From positions 62,001-126,000 of the forward strand of contig NZ_MINN01000074.1 of the NCBI RefSeq assembly GCF_001877785.1: a DNA stretch of 64,000 nucleotides, read 5' to 3'. Shown here piece by piece: positions 24,170 to 33,601 of this stretch. This DNA is from Rossellomorea aquimaris. Its GTDB lineage: Bacteria > Bacillota > Bacilli > Bacillales > Bacillaceae_B. The first letter of the stretch is position 1. Every line of letters begins with the position of its first letter. Position numbers and translations under genes: made by a program. Under the pieces are notes generated by a model. It searched no databases, was not told the origin of the DNA, and saw only the letters and a list, made by a program, of their open reading frames with translations.

Positions 24170-25897
24170 CTATTCTGCCAGCTTCCCGGCCAAATGAATA
24201 AACACACTCGACGTCCATGTATGCGCAAGATCCCTCAATCCTTCACCGGTCTCTGCATGGAAGTTTTCCGCGAATCCTCCGTGTTTGCAAAGTTCGAGGA
24301 ATTTCCAGGCCACGTCTTTAGCGAGTTCATGTTCCCCGCATTCTTCAAATACTTCCACGAACAAAAGTGTGGTCGGCGCCCAGATCGGGCCGCGCCAGTA
24401 GGCATCCTCTTCATAAAGGGGGCTGTCGATCGCTTCGGAGGCAATTCCCCATTTGGTCAGATAGCGGTCGCTCTTCAGGGTGTCGATCATTTTTCTGCGT
24501 GCAGCTTCCGGAAGTTTGTCGCCAAGGATGATCGAGACGAGCGGCAGGCAGCCTTCGCTTTCGATTGATTTTCCATCCCTTGTGAAGCGGGCGACGGGCA
24601 TGTCATCGACTAAGAAGTAGTTGCAGAATTTCTCCGTGTATCCTTCCGCTTCTTTTTCCCAATGTGCTTGGTCTTCTGTTCGGCCTAACTTTCCTGCCGC
24701 GACTGCTAGCATATCCATCGATTTAATCAGGAACGCGGTCAGGTCGGGTGAATCGATGATATCGGCATCCCTGAACACGGTGCTGTTATCCTGGCCGGAA
24801 TCATTGCCGTGATGATATTCGCAAATGCCGTCGCGGTTGAAGTCCTTGTAATGAAGATAGAATTCTACGTGTCTCTTTATCTGTGAAAAAATGGTCTCCA
24901 GCTGTTCGGTGGAGAGGGTCATCTTTTCCATCATCTTCAGAACGAACAAACCCTGCACGGGCGGCTTGGAAAAATTCCAGCGAATTGTCGAGTCGCTGAC
25001 GGACCCAGGGATCTGTCCTTTCTCGTCCTGGTGGTCGAAAAGAAGCTGAATCTGATCCCAGGCGAGCTCATCGTCTACACCTGCAAGGGCGAGTCCGTTG
25101 AAGGCATTGTCCCAGCTCCATACACCCGGGAAGTTCGCATTCGACATGTACATCGCTTTTCTTTTTAACAGTCCCTGCTCATTGACGATGCAGGTCCAGT
25201 TCAGATACGCAGCTTCTCTCAGTGTCTGTTCATACCCCTCAGGGACAGCCGGCTGTTTTTCCAAGAATGATAGAAAATGATTCGTGCTTTTTTCGAGTGC
25301 CGCCTCGAATGAGTATTCCCGTTCTTCAGGGAACCCGCCATTGGTAGGCACGTCTTCGATGACACACAGGATGTTCCCGGATCCGTCAAGCTGGGTAATG
25401 TGTATGGAGGACAGATTATCCGCCTCCACCGTGCTCCCGATTGTGTCCATGAAGACATTCTGCTGAAGGGAGACAGAGCCTTCCGGGGCAAAGATCATGT
25501 ACTTGGTGAGATTCTTGTAGCTGTTGATCAGGCAGAATTCTTCCCCTGGATTTCCTAGTAGATAATTATATTCGAAGTTAAACACTGGCTGGGTGTCGAG
25601 GATGAGCCCGACGTTGTCACCAGTTCCTTTTACAAAAATACGCTCGGAATCCTCGAAGCAGATGTGCAGTTTCCCGCCGTCGAATGAAAGTGAGATACGG
25701 AATTCATCTGCTTCATATGTGTAAGGAACGGGTTTGCCGTTCACGGCCGGGATGATTTTGAGGGCATTTTGGTGCTGCTTGGATTTCCCCCGAACCGAGT
25801 TCAGGTACAATCCGTTTTTCTCAGGCGTTTCGCTTTCCTGGAAGGTGAGGGCCATATAAGAACCGAAATGGCTCATCGGTGTAATTGTGATATCCAT
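24170..25897 (-). CDS. MGH1-type glycoside hydrolase (clan GH-G, GH63/GH37-like)
   Basis: 575 residues from ATG 25897, chosen because AAGGAGCG lies 7 nt upstream; a longer frame to 25945 lacks a site. An N-terminal beta-sandwich (about 1-190) precedes an (alpha/alpha)6 barrel. Barrel motifs are PGVWSWDNAFNGLAL, DHQDEKGQIPGSV, a region with FRDADIIDSPDL, and EEDAYWRGPIWAPTT, the conserved aromatic segment of trehalase and GH63 enzymes. No signal peptide, so it acts in the cytoplasm on an imported sugar. Divergent from the PTS permease across a shared 125-bp promoter region. Candidate substrates are trehalose(-6-phosphate) or glucosyl-/mannosyl-glycerate; not decided. Confidence 0.8.
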   Translation of the reverse strand: MDITITPMSHFGSYMALTFQESETPEKNGLYLNSVRGKSKQHQNALKIIPAVNGKPVPYTYEADEFRISLSFDGGKLHICFEDSERIFVKGTGDNVGLILDTQPVFNFEYNYLLGNPGEEFCLINSYKNLTKYMIFAPEGSVSLQQNVFMDTIGSTVEADNLSSIHITQLDGSGNILCVIEDVPTNGGFPEEREYSFEAALEKSTNHFLSFLEKQPAVPEGYEQTLREAAYLNWTCIVNEQGLLKRKAMYMSNANFPGVWSWDNAFNGLALAGVDDELAWDQIQLLFDHQDEKGQIPGSVSDSTIRWNFSKPPVQGLFVLKMMEKMTLSTEQLETIFSQIKRHVEFYLHYKDFNRDGICEYHHGNDSGQDNSTVFRDADIIDSPDLTAFLIKSMDMLAVAAGKLGRTEDQAHWEKEAEGYTEKFCNYFLVDDMPVARFTRDGKSIESEGCLPLVSIILGDKLPEAARRKMIDTLKSDRYLTKWGIASEAIDSPLYEEDAYWRGPIWAPTTLLFVEVFEECGEHELAKDVAWKFLELCKHGGFAENFHAETGEGLRDLAHTWTSSVFIHLAGKLAE

Positions 25898-25925
25898 GTT
25901 GAACGCTCCTTTTTTCAAAATTGTC

Positions 25926-25953
25926 TTGACAATGATTGATAACAATTTATACT
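25926..25953 (+). promoter_or_regulatory. Promoter of the PTS gene
   Basis: TTGACA (25926-25931) and TATACT (25948-25953) with a 16-bp spacer, 12 bp upstream of the palindromic operator. Confidence 0.6.
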
Positions 25954-25964
25954 GTACTATAACG

Positions 25965-25982
25965 AACTTGTTTAAACAAGTT
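25965..25982. promoter_or_regulatory. 18-bp perfect palindrome, probable GntR-type operator
   Basis: AACTTGTTTAAACAAGTT is a perfect dyad placed just downstream of the PTS promoter and upstream of the divergent glycosidase gene. The half-site spacing suits a HutC/TreR-type regulator such as the one at 21908-22627. Confidence 0.75.
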
Positions 25983-25992
25983 GAAAATTTTA

Positions 25993-26006
25993 TGAAAGCG
26001 ATTAAT
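25993..26006 (+). promoter_or_regulatory. Possible CcpA (cre) site
   Basis: TGAAAGCGATTAAT matches 12 of 14 positions of the cre consensus and lies between operator and start codon of the PTS gene, where catabolite repression would block transcription. Confidence 0.35.
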
Positions 26007-26022
26007 CGAGGAGGTCAAGAAG

Positions 26023-27516
26023 ATGGACTTTAAGGATAATGTTTCTGACATTATAAAGAGCATAGGCGGCGCCGGGAACGTCAGCAGTGCGTCACATTGT
26101 GTGACCAGGCTGCGCCTGGTGCTTGCGGATGAGAGTTTGGTAGATTTAGAAGCCCTCGAGGCAAATGAACTTGTGAAGGGGACGTTCTCGGCGAGCGGTC
26201 AATTCCAGGTGATCATAGGTCCGGGCATGATTGAAAGGGTTTACAGCGAATTTGTTACGCAAACCGGTGCGGAGGCCGTGACGAAAGACGATATGAAGAA
26301 GGAAGTCGCAGAGAAGGGGAATGTAATCCAGAAGGGTGTCCGGGTGCTTGCGGATATCTTCATCCCGATCCTGCCTGCGATCGTTGCAGTCGGGCTGCTG
26401 CTTGGGCTGAATAATATGCTCGCCAATCCTGGCATATTTTACGATGAAAAATCACTGCTTGACGTTCACACAGGATGGACAGGCTTTGCCGAGTTCATCA
26501 ATGTGATTGCCAATACAGCGTTTACATTCCTGCCTGTGCTCATTGCCTGGTCGGCAGCGAAAAAGTTCGGCGGAAGCCCGCTGCTTGGGATCGTACTTGG
26601 TTTGTTATTGGTTCACCCATCGTTGATGTCCGCTTATGCGTATGCGGAAAATCCAGGGGACGTTGAATACTGGAGCCTGTTCGGATGGGACATTGCGAAG
26701 ATCGGCTATCAGGGACAGGTGCTGCCCGTCATTTTTGCGACATGGATCCTGACCTGGTCGGAAAAGCAATTGAAGCGTGTCATCACGGATAATTTACAAA
26801 TGATTTTTGTGGCACCGCTCGCATTGGTATTCGCGGGGCTGCTGACATTCGGTGTCATCGGACCGATCACCATGACAGGTTCGAACTGGATCACCGACGG
26901 CATTCTTTATCTGTTTGAAATATCGCCTGTCATTGCCGGCGCCGTGTATGGATTCATCTCCGGCCCGCTTGTGATCACAGGGATGCATCACATTTTCCTA
27001 GGGGTCAACTTGCAAATGGCCGGCACGCTAGGCTATGTCACGTTATGGCCTATCGGGGAAACGGTTACCCTCGCGCAGGGTGCTGCCGCATTGACGATGT
27101 TCTTCATTATTAAGCAGAACAAGAAACTGAAAGGTGTGTCCCTGACGGCAACCCTTTCCGCATGGCTCGGGGTCACGGAACCAGCCATCTACGGAATCAA
27201 TCTCCGATTCCGCTACCCGTTCATCGCAGTCATGATCGGAAGTGCAGTCGGAAGTGCATACTTGGCGGCACAGGGTGTGAAAGCGACATCCGTCGGAGTA
27301 GGCGGCTTGTTATCGTTCCTGTCCGTTTATCCGGAACACTGGGCATTCTACTTTACCGGAATGGCGATCACATTTGTCATCACGGTTGGTTTGACGTTTG
27401 GGTTCTTTAAGAGTAATTTCTTCGCCGCGAAGACGGCTGATGGAAAAGCTGGTGCTAAGGGTGGTGCTGGTGTGAAGGGTGAGAAGAAGTTGAAAGAGGA
27501 AAATGTATCGGTTTGA
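26023..27516 (+). CDS. PTS EIIBC component, trehalose/sucrose type
   Basis: 497 residues, strong GAGGAGG site. The EIIB domain (1-85) has its phosphorylation cysteine at 26 in SHCVTRLRLVL and ends with FQVIIGPGMIERVYSEF. EIIC follows with about ten membrane segments (DIFIPILPAIVAVGLLLGLN, FGGSPLLGIVLGLLLVHP, GMHHIFLGVNLQM, LGVTEPAIYGINLRFRYPF). No EIIA domain is attached, so it borrows EIIA from another PTS. Overall similarity, as I recall it, is closest to Bacillus TreP. It imports and phosphorylates a disaccharide. The Gly/Lys-rich tail after residue 470 is unusual and looks disordered. Confidence 0.85.
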   Translation: MDFKDNVSDIIKSIGGAGNVSSASHCVTRLRLVLADESLVDLEALEANELVKGTFSASGQFQVIIGPGMIERVYSEFVTQTGAEAVTKDDMKKEVAEKGNVIQKGVRVLADIFIPILPAIVAVGLLLGLNNMLANPGIFYDEKSLLDVHTGWTGFAEFINVIANTAFTFLPVLIAWSAAKKFGGSPLLGIVLGLLLVHPSLMSAYAYAENPGDVEYWSLFGWDIAKIGYQGQVLPVIFATWILTWSEKQLKRVITDNLQMIFVAPLALVFAGLLTFGVIGPITMTGSNWITDGILYLFEISPVIAGAVYGFISGPLVITGMHHIFLGVNLQMAGTLGYVTLWPIGETVTLAQGAAALTMFFIIKQNKKLKGVSLTATLSAWLGVTEPAIYGINLRFRYPFIAVMIGSAVGSAYLAAQGVKATSVGVGGLLSFLSVYPEHWAFYFTGMAITFVITVGLTFGFFKSNFFAAKTADGKAGAKGGAGVKGEKKLKEENVSV

Positions 27517-27609
27517 TGATTTTTTACGGGGTACCCAGTGATGGGGCCTCGTTTTTTTGATTGCATATGGTCGAGAGGGTGGGCTCATGCTTTGCTCATT
27601 CTTCTCATT

Positions 27610-27735
27610 GGGGGTATTATTCAAGCCTTTGTTAATTTTATTATCAAAACCGGTCCTCTTATTATCAAAAATCTGGTTATATTATCAAAACCGAACCATC
27701 TATTATCAAAAATAGAAATATATTATCAAAAAGGT
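27610..27735 (+). repeat. TTATCAAAA element, copy C
   Basis: Five cores start at 27640, 27661, 27681, 27702 and 27722 (21-20-21-20). GGGTATTA lies at 27612-27619 on the left. No clear right-hand inverted arm is visible, so this copy is decayed or truncated at its right end. Spacers 2-3 (ATCTGGTTAT) and 4-5 (ATAGAAATAT) are conserved. It lies between the PTS gene and a membrane-protein gene. Confidence 0.88.
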
Positions 27736-27929
27736 GAAATTGCGATCATTGTACGCTATGGCGCATCGAAAGTTCAAGGTTAAAACAAATTTCAACTTCC
27801 TGGTAATTTCATGCACCGGTTTTCTGTCATAAAGCTCGCTTTTCACAAATATGATTTTTGTAAATTGTCTTAAAATGACCAGATGATAAAGATATGTTAA
27901 ACATTCAATCGTGAAAGGAACTGGAATGG

Positions 27930-28910
27930 ATGAAACTCAATGAAGGAGATAATTTCAGGGTTGAAGGGAGTAAATCAGCAGAGCATGGACGATTGATAAG
28001 AATGCGAAAAATCGGGGGATATGGAGCTGCCTTGGCGGTGATGCCATATCTGCTCATAAAAATCGTTTGGACTCTGGGTTTATTAATTCCAACCGGGCAC
28101 ATGGGCGATCCTAATTGGAGGATGGTCAATGCAGTCACGGCTGTTGTCGCTGCAATTGGAATATTTCTCGCAATCGCATTATGCAGGCCATGGGGGGAGC
28201 GGCTTCCTGCCTGGTCAGTGGCTTTGCCTGTATGGATAGGGACAGGACTTCTGGTTCCGATGCTTTTCCTGGCGCCAATCCTCGGTCCTGCCGCCGTGAA
28301 TCAGGACCAAGCGGCTGGGTCTGCTGACATCTGGACATACGAACAGGTTCTCATCATGCTATCGCTGATTGGTGTAGGTATCTGCTTGCCTGTTGCCTTG
28401 GCAGGATACGCTAAAACAAGGTGGCCAGAGGCCCTGGGAGGTCCACTTCACACAGGGGAAGCCCCTGGAAATTCGTACAATTTGCAAATTACTCTTGGCA
28501 GAATGGTGGCAGCCGGATGTGTCATACTTGGTGTCTTAAAATTATTTTGGGCAGCTGGAGGCACCATCGGAATCATCCCATCTATGATAGAGGATAGGAA
28601 TTTGTGGTGGCACCTGCTTACACTTAGTACAGGGGTATGGGCTTTAGCGGGAGCCTGGGGAATTTTGGTGTTGACCTCCCGAAAAGGATCGAGAAGATTC
28701 CCACTCCCGATGGCCGCTGCATGGATCTCATCCGGAATGCTCTTTTCATACAATATCTTCGCCAACTTATCCGAACTAATGTACAAGGGGCCGTCTTCAC
28801 CTGAGTACCCAATAGCCAGGGTGATGACAACAGAAGCAGGTATCATCCTTGGAGTGGCTATGATTTTGATTATTTTAATGGTGCTGCATGACCGGAGACG
28901 AGAAGAGTGA
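27930..28910 (+). CDS. Multi-pass membrane protein of unknown function
   Basis: 326 residues with about eight hydrophobic helices (YGAALAVMPYLLIKIVWTLG, AVTAVVAAIGIFLAIAL, WIGTGLLVPMLFLAPI, VLIMLSLIGVGICLPVALAG, and others) after a charged N-terminus. GAAAGGAA precedes the start. The pattern WTLGLLIPTGHMGDPNWRMVN at the first loop resembles uncharacterised actinobacterial and bacillar membrane proteins, but no family is recognised. It stands alone, followed by a terminator. Confidence 0.65.
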   Translation: MKLNEGDNFRVEGSKSAEHGRLIRMRKIGGYGAALAVMPYLLIKIVWTLGLLIPTGHMGDPNWRMVNAVTAVVAAIGIFLAIALCRPWGERLPAWSVALPVWIGTGLLVPMLFLAPILGPAAVNQDQAAGSADIWTYEQVLIMLSLIGVGICLPVALAGYAKTRWPEALGGPLHTGEAPGNSYNLQITLGRMVAAGCVILGVLKLFWAAGGTIGIIPSMIEDRNLWWHLLTLSTGVWALAGAWGILVLTSRKGSRRFPLPMAAAWISSGMLFSYNIFANLSELMYKGPSSPEYPIARVMTTEAGIILGVAMILIILMVLHDRRREE

Positions 28911-28987
28911 TTTTACCTCAAATGAAAGACCAGGATATCTTTACAGGAGATATTTCTGAATTAATATAATACAAGTACGGTATAGTG

Positions 28988-29015
28988 ACTCGTCTATTTT
29001 GACGAGTTTTTTCAT
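28988..29015 (+). terminator. Intrinsic terminator
   Basis: ACTCGTC / GACGAGT stem with a TATTTT loop, followed by TTTTTC. Confidence 0.75.
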
Positions 29016-29366
29016 TAAGTAAGTCAATTGATTCGTCAATTCTTGTGACACTTTACAGTAGGAAGAAAGGGAATATGATGCATAAATTACTGTGAACTAA
29101 TGTAAAGCATTAATTTCTAATTGTATATGCATCTAGCCAACGTTATAAAATGAGGGAGAACTTCTGGGGAAGGCCAAAAGGAACGGCGTACCCACCTAAC
29201 CCCGCGGACAAGACACAACGACATAAAATGAACAGGGGTAAACGTCCCCGGCTATCGAAAGAACCGGTACATAGGCCACCCATACATCTGTAAACAAAAA
29301 TTGATATTAAGTTTATGTTGCTGATTTATAATGTGAATCGACATATTAGAAGGAGGTAACATCATA
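29016..29366. other. Intergenic region upstream of the MMPL gene
   Basis: No gene seen. It contains inverted arms TTTACAGT (about 29050) and ACTGTGAACTAATGTAAAG (about 29089-29107) that could be an operator or hairpin. A more GC-rich stretch at 29160-29285, unlike its surroundings, has GGGGTAAACGTCCCC as a short hairpin. A TATAAT at about 29326-29331 probably drives the MMPL operon. Confidence 0.4.
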
Positions 29367-31487
29367 ATGAAAAAATGGCTTTATCCCGTTACAGATTGGG
29401 TTTCGACGAAGCGGGGGATGTGGATTACGATCATTGCCTGGCTGGTTCTGATGGTCGGGTTGAGTGCGGGGCCGAGTCTTGGTGACTATAAAGTGAGTAA
29501 TTTTCAGTCACTGCCTGACGACGCTGCGTCCATTATTGCAGAAAACAAAATTGAAGAGTTATTTCCGAATGAGCAGGGAACCCCGGGGATCCTTGTGTTT
29601 CATAACGATTCAGGTGATGTGAAGTTAGATGAAGTCAATAAGATTTTAGAAGCGATTAAGGGTGAATATATTAAAGGCATCGATCGCATTGTTGATATCA
29701 GTAAGCTTCCCCCGCAGGCGCTGGAAGGATTTACTTCTGAAGACGGTTCAACGGTGATTGTTCCCATGGAACTTAAGAAAGGACTTGGAAACAAGGACTA
29801 TTCTGAAATCAATGACAGGGCGTCAGAAGTCGGCAATAAGGCTGCCGATTCTTTTGCAGACCTGGAATTTTACATCACCGGTCCCGCGGGGATCGCCGGG
29901 GATGCGACAAAACTGTTTGAACAGGCGGATGTCGTCTTACTGCTTGCGACGATTGTGATTGTGCTGGTGCTTTTAATCGTCATTTATCGTTCGCCGCTGC
30001 TTGCGTTCATCCCGCTCCTGGCTACGATCATCGTCTATCAGGTGGTGAATCAGAGTGTGGCCCTGATGGGGGCTGCGGGCTTGGAAATAAACAATTCGAC
30101 GACTTCGATCATGAGTATATTGCTCTTCGCTGCAGTCATTGATTATTCCTTGTTTGTGTTCTCGCGTTACCGTGAGGGTCTTTATCAGGTGGAAAATAAA
30201 TATACTGCCATGAAGAATGCCATGCGTGCCACCGGTGAGCCTGTGTTTTTTGCAGGGGGAACCGTGATGGCGGCCATGCTGATTTTGTTCTTTGCTGAAT
30301 TCCGTGATTATCAGAACTTTGCTCCGGTTTTCGGACTGGCGATGTTCTTTATTATGCTTGCATCGATTACGCTTGTTCCTGCGTTATTCACTTTATTCGG
30401 ACGTAAGGCGTTTTGGCCGAAGGTACCGAAATATGGCGGAGAAGAAGAGTTGAAACACACGTTTTGGAAGTCGGTTGCCCGGTTTGTAATCAGTAAACCT
30501 TGGATCAGCGGCGGATTGACGGGGATTTTCCTGGTGGTGACTGCACTCAATGTGATGAACATTGAGTTTGAGTTTGATACCGTGAAGAAATTCCCTGAGG
30601 ATTTACCTTCCCGGACAGGGTATGAAATTGTAGAATCCCAGTTTGATAAGGGGGAGCTTGCTCCAACTACGCTGCTCATTGAAAGCAATGAGGCTATAAC
30701 GCCTGAAAAGGCAGATGAAATCAAGAACGAATGGGAGAATATGGATGAGGTCGCTTCCGTCCGGAAGTCGGGGCAAACGGAGGATAACACGGCAGTGAAA
30801 TACAGTGTCGCTTTATCCATGAATCCATATTCGAAAGATGCCATCGACTTCATGGAAGACCTCACGGGCTCGACCCCTGATAAGCTCAGTGATCTTTCCG
30901 TAGATGGAGAGGCTTATTACGCAGGCGTTACGGCCAAGCTTGTGGATGAGAGGACCGTGAATAACAGGGATATCGTGATGATTGTGATCCTTGAAACGGT
31001 ACTCATACTGGGTCTGTTGGTAGCCCTTACCCGTTCGATAAAATTACCTTTATATATGGTGGGAACCATCTTACTTTCTTATGTCTCCGCGCTGGGACTG
31101 GGGATTTTCCTTGTTGATGTGTTGTTCGGTTTTGATGCCATCAGTACACGGGTCCCTGTTTACGCATTCATCTTCCTGGTGGCCCTGGGTGTGGATTATA
31201 ACATCATCCTGGTATCCCGTTTCATGGAAGAGAGAAAGACACACGGTGTCAAGAAAGGCCTGGAAATTGCGATGACGAACACTGGCGGCGTCATTTCATC
31301 TGCCGGGATCATCCTCGCTGCTACATTTGCAGCTTTGACCACGATGCCGATTGCTGATTTATTCGTCTTCGGCTTTATGGTGGCAATGGGAATCCTGTTG
31401 GATACTTTCCTGGTTCGCGGTGTGCTGCTGCCTGCATTGATACTGGCATTTGAAAAGGAACATCAAACCTCTCATACTAAGGAATAA
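29367..31487 (+). CDS. MMPL family RND-type exporter
   Basis: 706 residues with the duplicated MMPL layout: TM1, a large external domain (about 40-180), five helices, a cytoplasmic loop, then a second TM-external-domain-five-TM set. Markers are WITIIAWLVLMVGLSAGPSL, SILLFAAVIDYSLFVFSRYR and its repeat FLVALGVDYNIILVSRFMEE; the D-Y pairs in TM4 and TM10 carry protons. Comparable to Bacillus YdfJ. It exports lipids, siderophores or toxic compounds, or contributes to membrane-stress tolerance. GGAGGTAAC ribosome site. A two-component system follows within 50 bp and likely controls it. Confidence 0.9.
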   Translation: MKKWLYPVTDWVSTKRGMWITIIAWLVLMVGLSAGPSLGDYKVSNFQSLPDDAASIIAENKIEELFPNEQGTPGILVFHNDSGDVKLDEVNKILEAIKGEYIKGIDRIVDISKLPPQALEGFTSEDGSTVIVPMELKKGLGNKDYSEINDRASEVGNKAADSFADLEFYITGPAGIAGDATKLFEQADVVLLLATIVIVLVLLIVIYRSPLLAFIPLLATIIVYQVVNQSVALMGAAGLEINNSTTSIMSILLFAAVIDYSLFVFSRYREGLYQVENKYTAMKNAMRATGEPVFFAGGTVMAAMLILFFAEFRDYQNFAPVFGLAMFFIMLASITLVPALFTLFGRKAFWPKVPKYGGEEELKHTFWKSVARFVISKPWISGGLTGIFLVVTALNVMNIEFEFDTVKKFPEDLPSRTGYEIVESQFDKGELAPTTLLIESNEAITPEKADEIKNEWENMDEVASVRKSGQTEDNTAVKYSVALSMNPYSKDAIDFMEDLTGSTPDKLSDLSVDGEAYYAGVTAKLVDERTVNNRDIVMIVILETVLILGLLVALTRSIKLPLYMVGTILLSYVSALGLGIFLVDVLFGFDAISTRVPVYAFIFLVALGVDYNIILVSRFMEERKTHGVKKGLEIAMTNTGGVISSAGIILAATFAALTTMPIADLFVFGFMVAMGILLDTFLVRGVLLPALILAFEKEHQTSHTKE

Positions 31488-31534
31488 TAGAGATACGAAG
31501 ATTGGCTGTCGTATTTGCTTATAGGAGGTCATTT

Positions 31535-32206
31535 ATGAAAATTCTTGTTGTGGATGATGATGTCAATATTCAAAAGCTTGTCTCCATTCATTTAAGCCGC
31601 AAGGGCTATCAGGCACTGAAAGCGAATGATGCGGAGGAAGCTCTGGAAATCGTTGAAAAGATGGCTGTTGATCTCGCGGTGGTCGATGTCATGATGCCCG
31701 GAATGGATGGGTATGAACTGACCGGGATTTTATCTGATGTTTATGATATTCCGGTCATCCTGTTGACCGCTAAGGGGCAGCTGGATGATAAGGAGCGGGG
31801 CTTTCTGTCCGGATCGGAAGATTATATAGTGAAGCCCTTTGAGGTCAAAGAGCTGTTATACCGTGTTGCCGTTGTCTTGCGCCGGGTGGAGCGGGCAATG
31901 GATACGTTTATAAGGGCAGGGAATCTGGTGCTTGACCGCAAGAACTTTGAAGTGATGATCAATCAAGAGACGATCCTCTTTCCATTGAAGGAATTTGAAT
32001 TACTGAGTATCCTCGCTTCGCGGGCGCAGCGGATCACACCCCGTGCTTTGTTGATCGAACAGATTTGGGGAATCGATTATGAAGGAAGCGAACAAACCCT
32101 GAATACACATATAAACCGGATCCGTGACCGTATTAAGAAATATGAGGCGGGTGTCGAAATCCAAACGGTCAGAGGGATTGGGTACAAGCTTGAGGTGACC
32201 GGATGA
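31535..32206 (+). CDS. Response regulator, OmpR/PhoB family
   Basis: 223 residues from ATG 31535 (AGGAGGTCATTT upstream). The receiver domain (1-118) has the acidic pocket VVDDD at 5-9, phospho-acceptor Asp51 in AVVDVMMPGMDGYE, Thr in LLTAKGQ and Lys in IVKPFEV. The winged-helix effector (about 128-220) includes LFPLKEFELLSILASRAQ and QTLNTHINRIRDRIKKYE. It overlaps the kinase gene by 4 bp and follows the MMPL gene, as in the Bacillus YdfHI/YdfJ arrangement (though that kinase type differs). Probable activator of the exporter. Confidence 0.93.
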   Translation: MKILVVDDDVNIQKLVSIHLSRKGYQALKANDAEEALEIVEKMAVDLAVVDVMMPGMDGYELTGILSDVYDIPVILLTAKGQLDDKERGFLSGSEDYIVKPFEVKELLYRVAVVLRRVERAMDTFIRAGNLVLDRKNFEVMINQETILFPLKEFELLSILASRAQRITPRALLIEQIWGIDYEGSEQTLNTHINRIRDRIKKYEAGVEIQTVRGIGYKLEVTG

Positions 32207-33579
32207 GGACGCTGTACAGGAAATTTGTCGCAGCGACGCTCTCGATCCTGAGCATCAGTCTCATCTCAGGTTTGTTTCTGACCAATTGGATATATCTAAA
32301 CTCCACCAAGCAGAAAATCGACCAACAAAACGTGGGGATTGCTAAAGAAATCGTTGCGAGCATAGAGGGGATGCAGGGCCACCAGACGGCTCTGGCTCCA
32401 TATTTGGAATCAGTGGGGAAACTGGGTTATCAGGTGCTCGTGATTGATGAGGATGGGGACAAACAATTTTTCGGTGAGGAGTTTGCGAAGACCGAGCTCT
32501 CAGGTGAAGCCCGGAAGGTAATGGATGAAAGGGAAATCTATCACGGCATGAGTGAGGATTCCAGCCAAACCTTTATGATGGGACACTTTTCCAATGATGT
32601 ACGCAATACGGTCGGGGTACCATTCACCTCAAACGGAGAGCAGTTTGCGTTGTTCATGCGCCCGAACAACAAATTGCTATTCTCTGATATTCACATGATC
32701 CTTGCATGGTTCATTTTAGCTGTATCTATATTCAGTATCATCGGCATGACCTGGTTTGCGAAGCATTTGATCAAGCCCATCACCCAGTTGACGGAAGCAA
32801 CCAAAGAATTGACACGTGAGAATTTCAAATATGAGTTGAACATCAGCCGCAGGGATGAAATCGGTCAGCTGGCACAAAGCTTCACCACCATGCAGCGTCA
32901 ATTGCAGCATAACGATGAAGCCCGTAAATCCTTCATCAGCAATGTGTCCCATGATTTTCAATCACCCCTGATGAATATTCAGGGATACGCCGATTTATTG
33001 AAGGCGGGTGTGACCAAGGAAGAGAGCGAGCAGTATCTCGGGATCATTGACGATGAATCAAAGCGGCTTTCCCATGTAACAAAACAGTTATTAATCATTA
33101 CGTCTCTGGATCAAAAAGCATACCCAATGAAGATTTCAAAGGTTCAGGTGGATGATCAGATCAAGCAGGCGATACGCAGGTATCAATGGCTTATAGAGGA
33201 AAAAGAACTGGAAGTCTCCTACAATCTCGCTCCATGTACCTTCAAATATGATGCCGAACTGATGTCCAATGTCTGGGATAACTTCATGACCAACGCCATA
33301 AAGTACAGCGGTCAGGGGGACAGCATCTGGATCGGTTTGGAGGAGAAAGAGGAGAATCTTGTGATCACGTTTAAGGATACCGGGATCGGAATGACACAAA
33401 ACGAAATGGATCAGATCTTTGATCGCTTTTACCGTGTGGATGCAGCGAGGGAGAAGGGCGGGACCGGTCTCGGTCTCTCGATAGTCAAGCAGATCATTGA
33501 CCTGCACCAAGGAAAGATCAATGTGAAAAGTAAAGCCGGGGAGGGAACGATCTTCACGATCACCCTTCCTGTTATATAA
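32203..33579 (+). CDS. Sensor histidine kinase (HAMP, HisKA, HATPase)
   Basis: 458 residues. TM1 (about 8-28), an extracytoplasmic sensor of about 140 residues, TM2 (about 165-187), then HAMP with LIKPITQLTEATKEL. The dimerisation/phosphorylation domain has SNVSHDFQSPLMNIQGYAD, with His at about 250; FQSP replaces the common LRTP. N box NFMTNAIKYS, G1 FKDTGIGMTQNEMDQIFDRF and G2 GTGLGLSIVKQI define the ATPase. The start codon overlaps the regulator stop (ATGA). It senses an unknown envelope signal and phosphorylates the upstream regulator. Confidence 0.93.
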   Translation: MRTLYRKFVAATLSILSISLISGLFLTNWIYLNSTKQKIDQQNVGIAKEIVASIEGMQGHQTALAPYLESVGKLGYQVLVIDEDGDKQFFGEEFAKTELSGEARKVMDEREIYHGMSEDSSQTFMMGHFSNDVRNTVGVPFTSNGEQFALFMRPNNKLLFSDIHMILAWFILAVSIFSIIGMTWFAKHLIKPITQLTEATKELTRENFKYELNISRRDEIGQLAQSFTTMQRQLQHNDEARKSFISNVSHDFQSPLMNIQGYADLLKAGVTKEESEQYLGIIDDESKRLSHVTKQLLIITSLDQKAYPMKISKVQVDDQIKQAIRRYQWLIEEKELEVSYNLAPCTFKYDAELMSNVWDNFMTNAIKYSGQGDSIWIGLEEKEENLVITFKDTGIGMTQNEMDQIFDRFYRVDAAREKGGTGLGLSIVKQIIDLHQGKINVKSKAGEGTIFTITLPVI

Positions 33580-33601
33580 AATGGATAATGGAGGAGAAAA
33601 A

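Noticed and set aside
29160..29290. Possible structured RNA upstream of the MMPL operon
   Set aside because: Only one short hairpin can be seen and no known riboswitch pattern fits.
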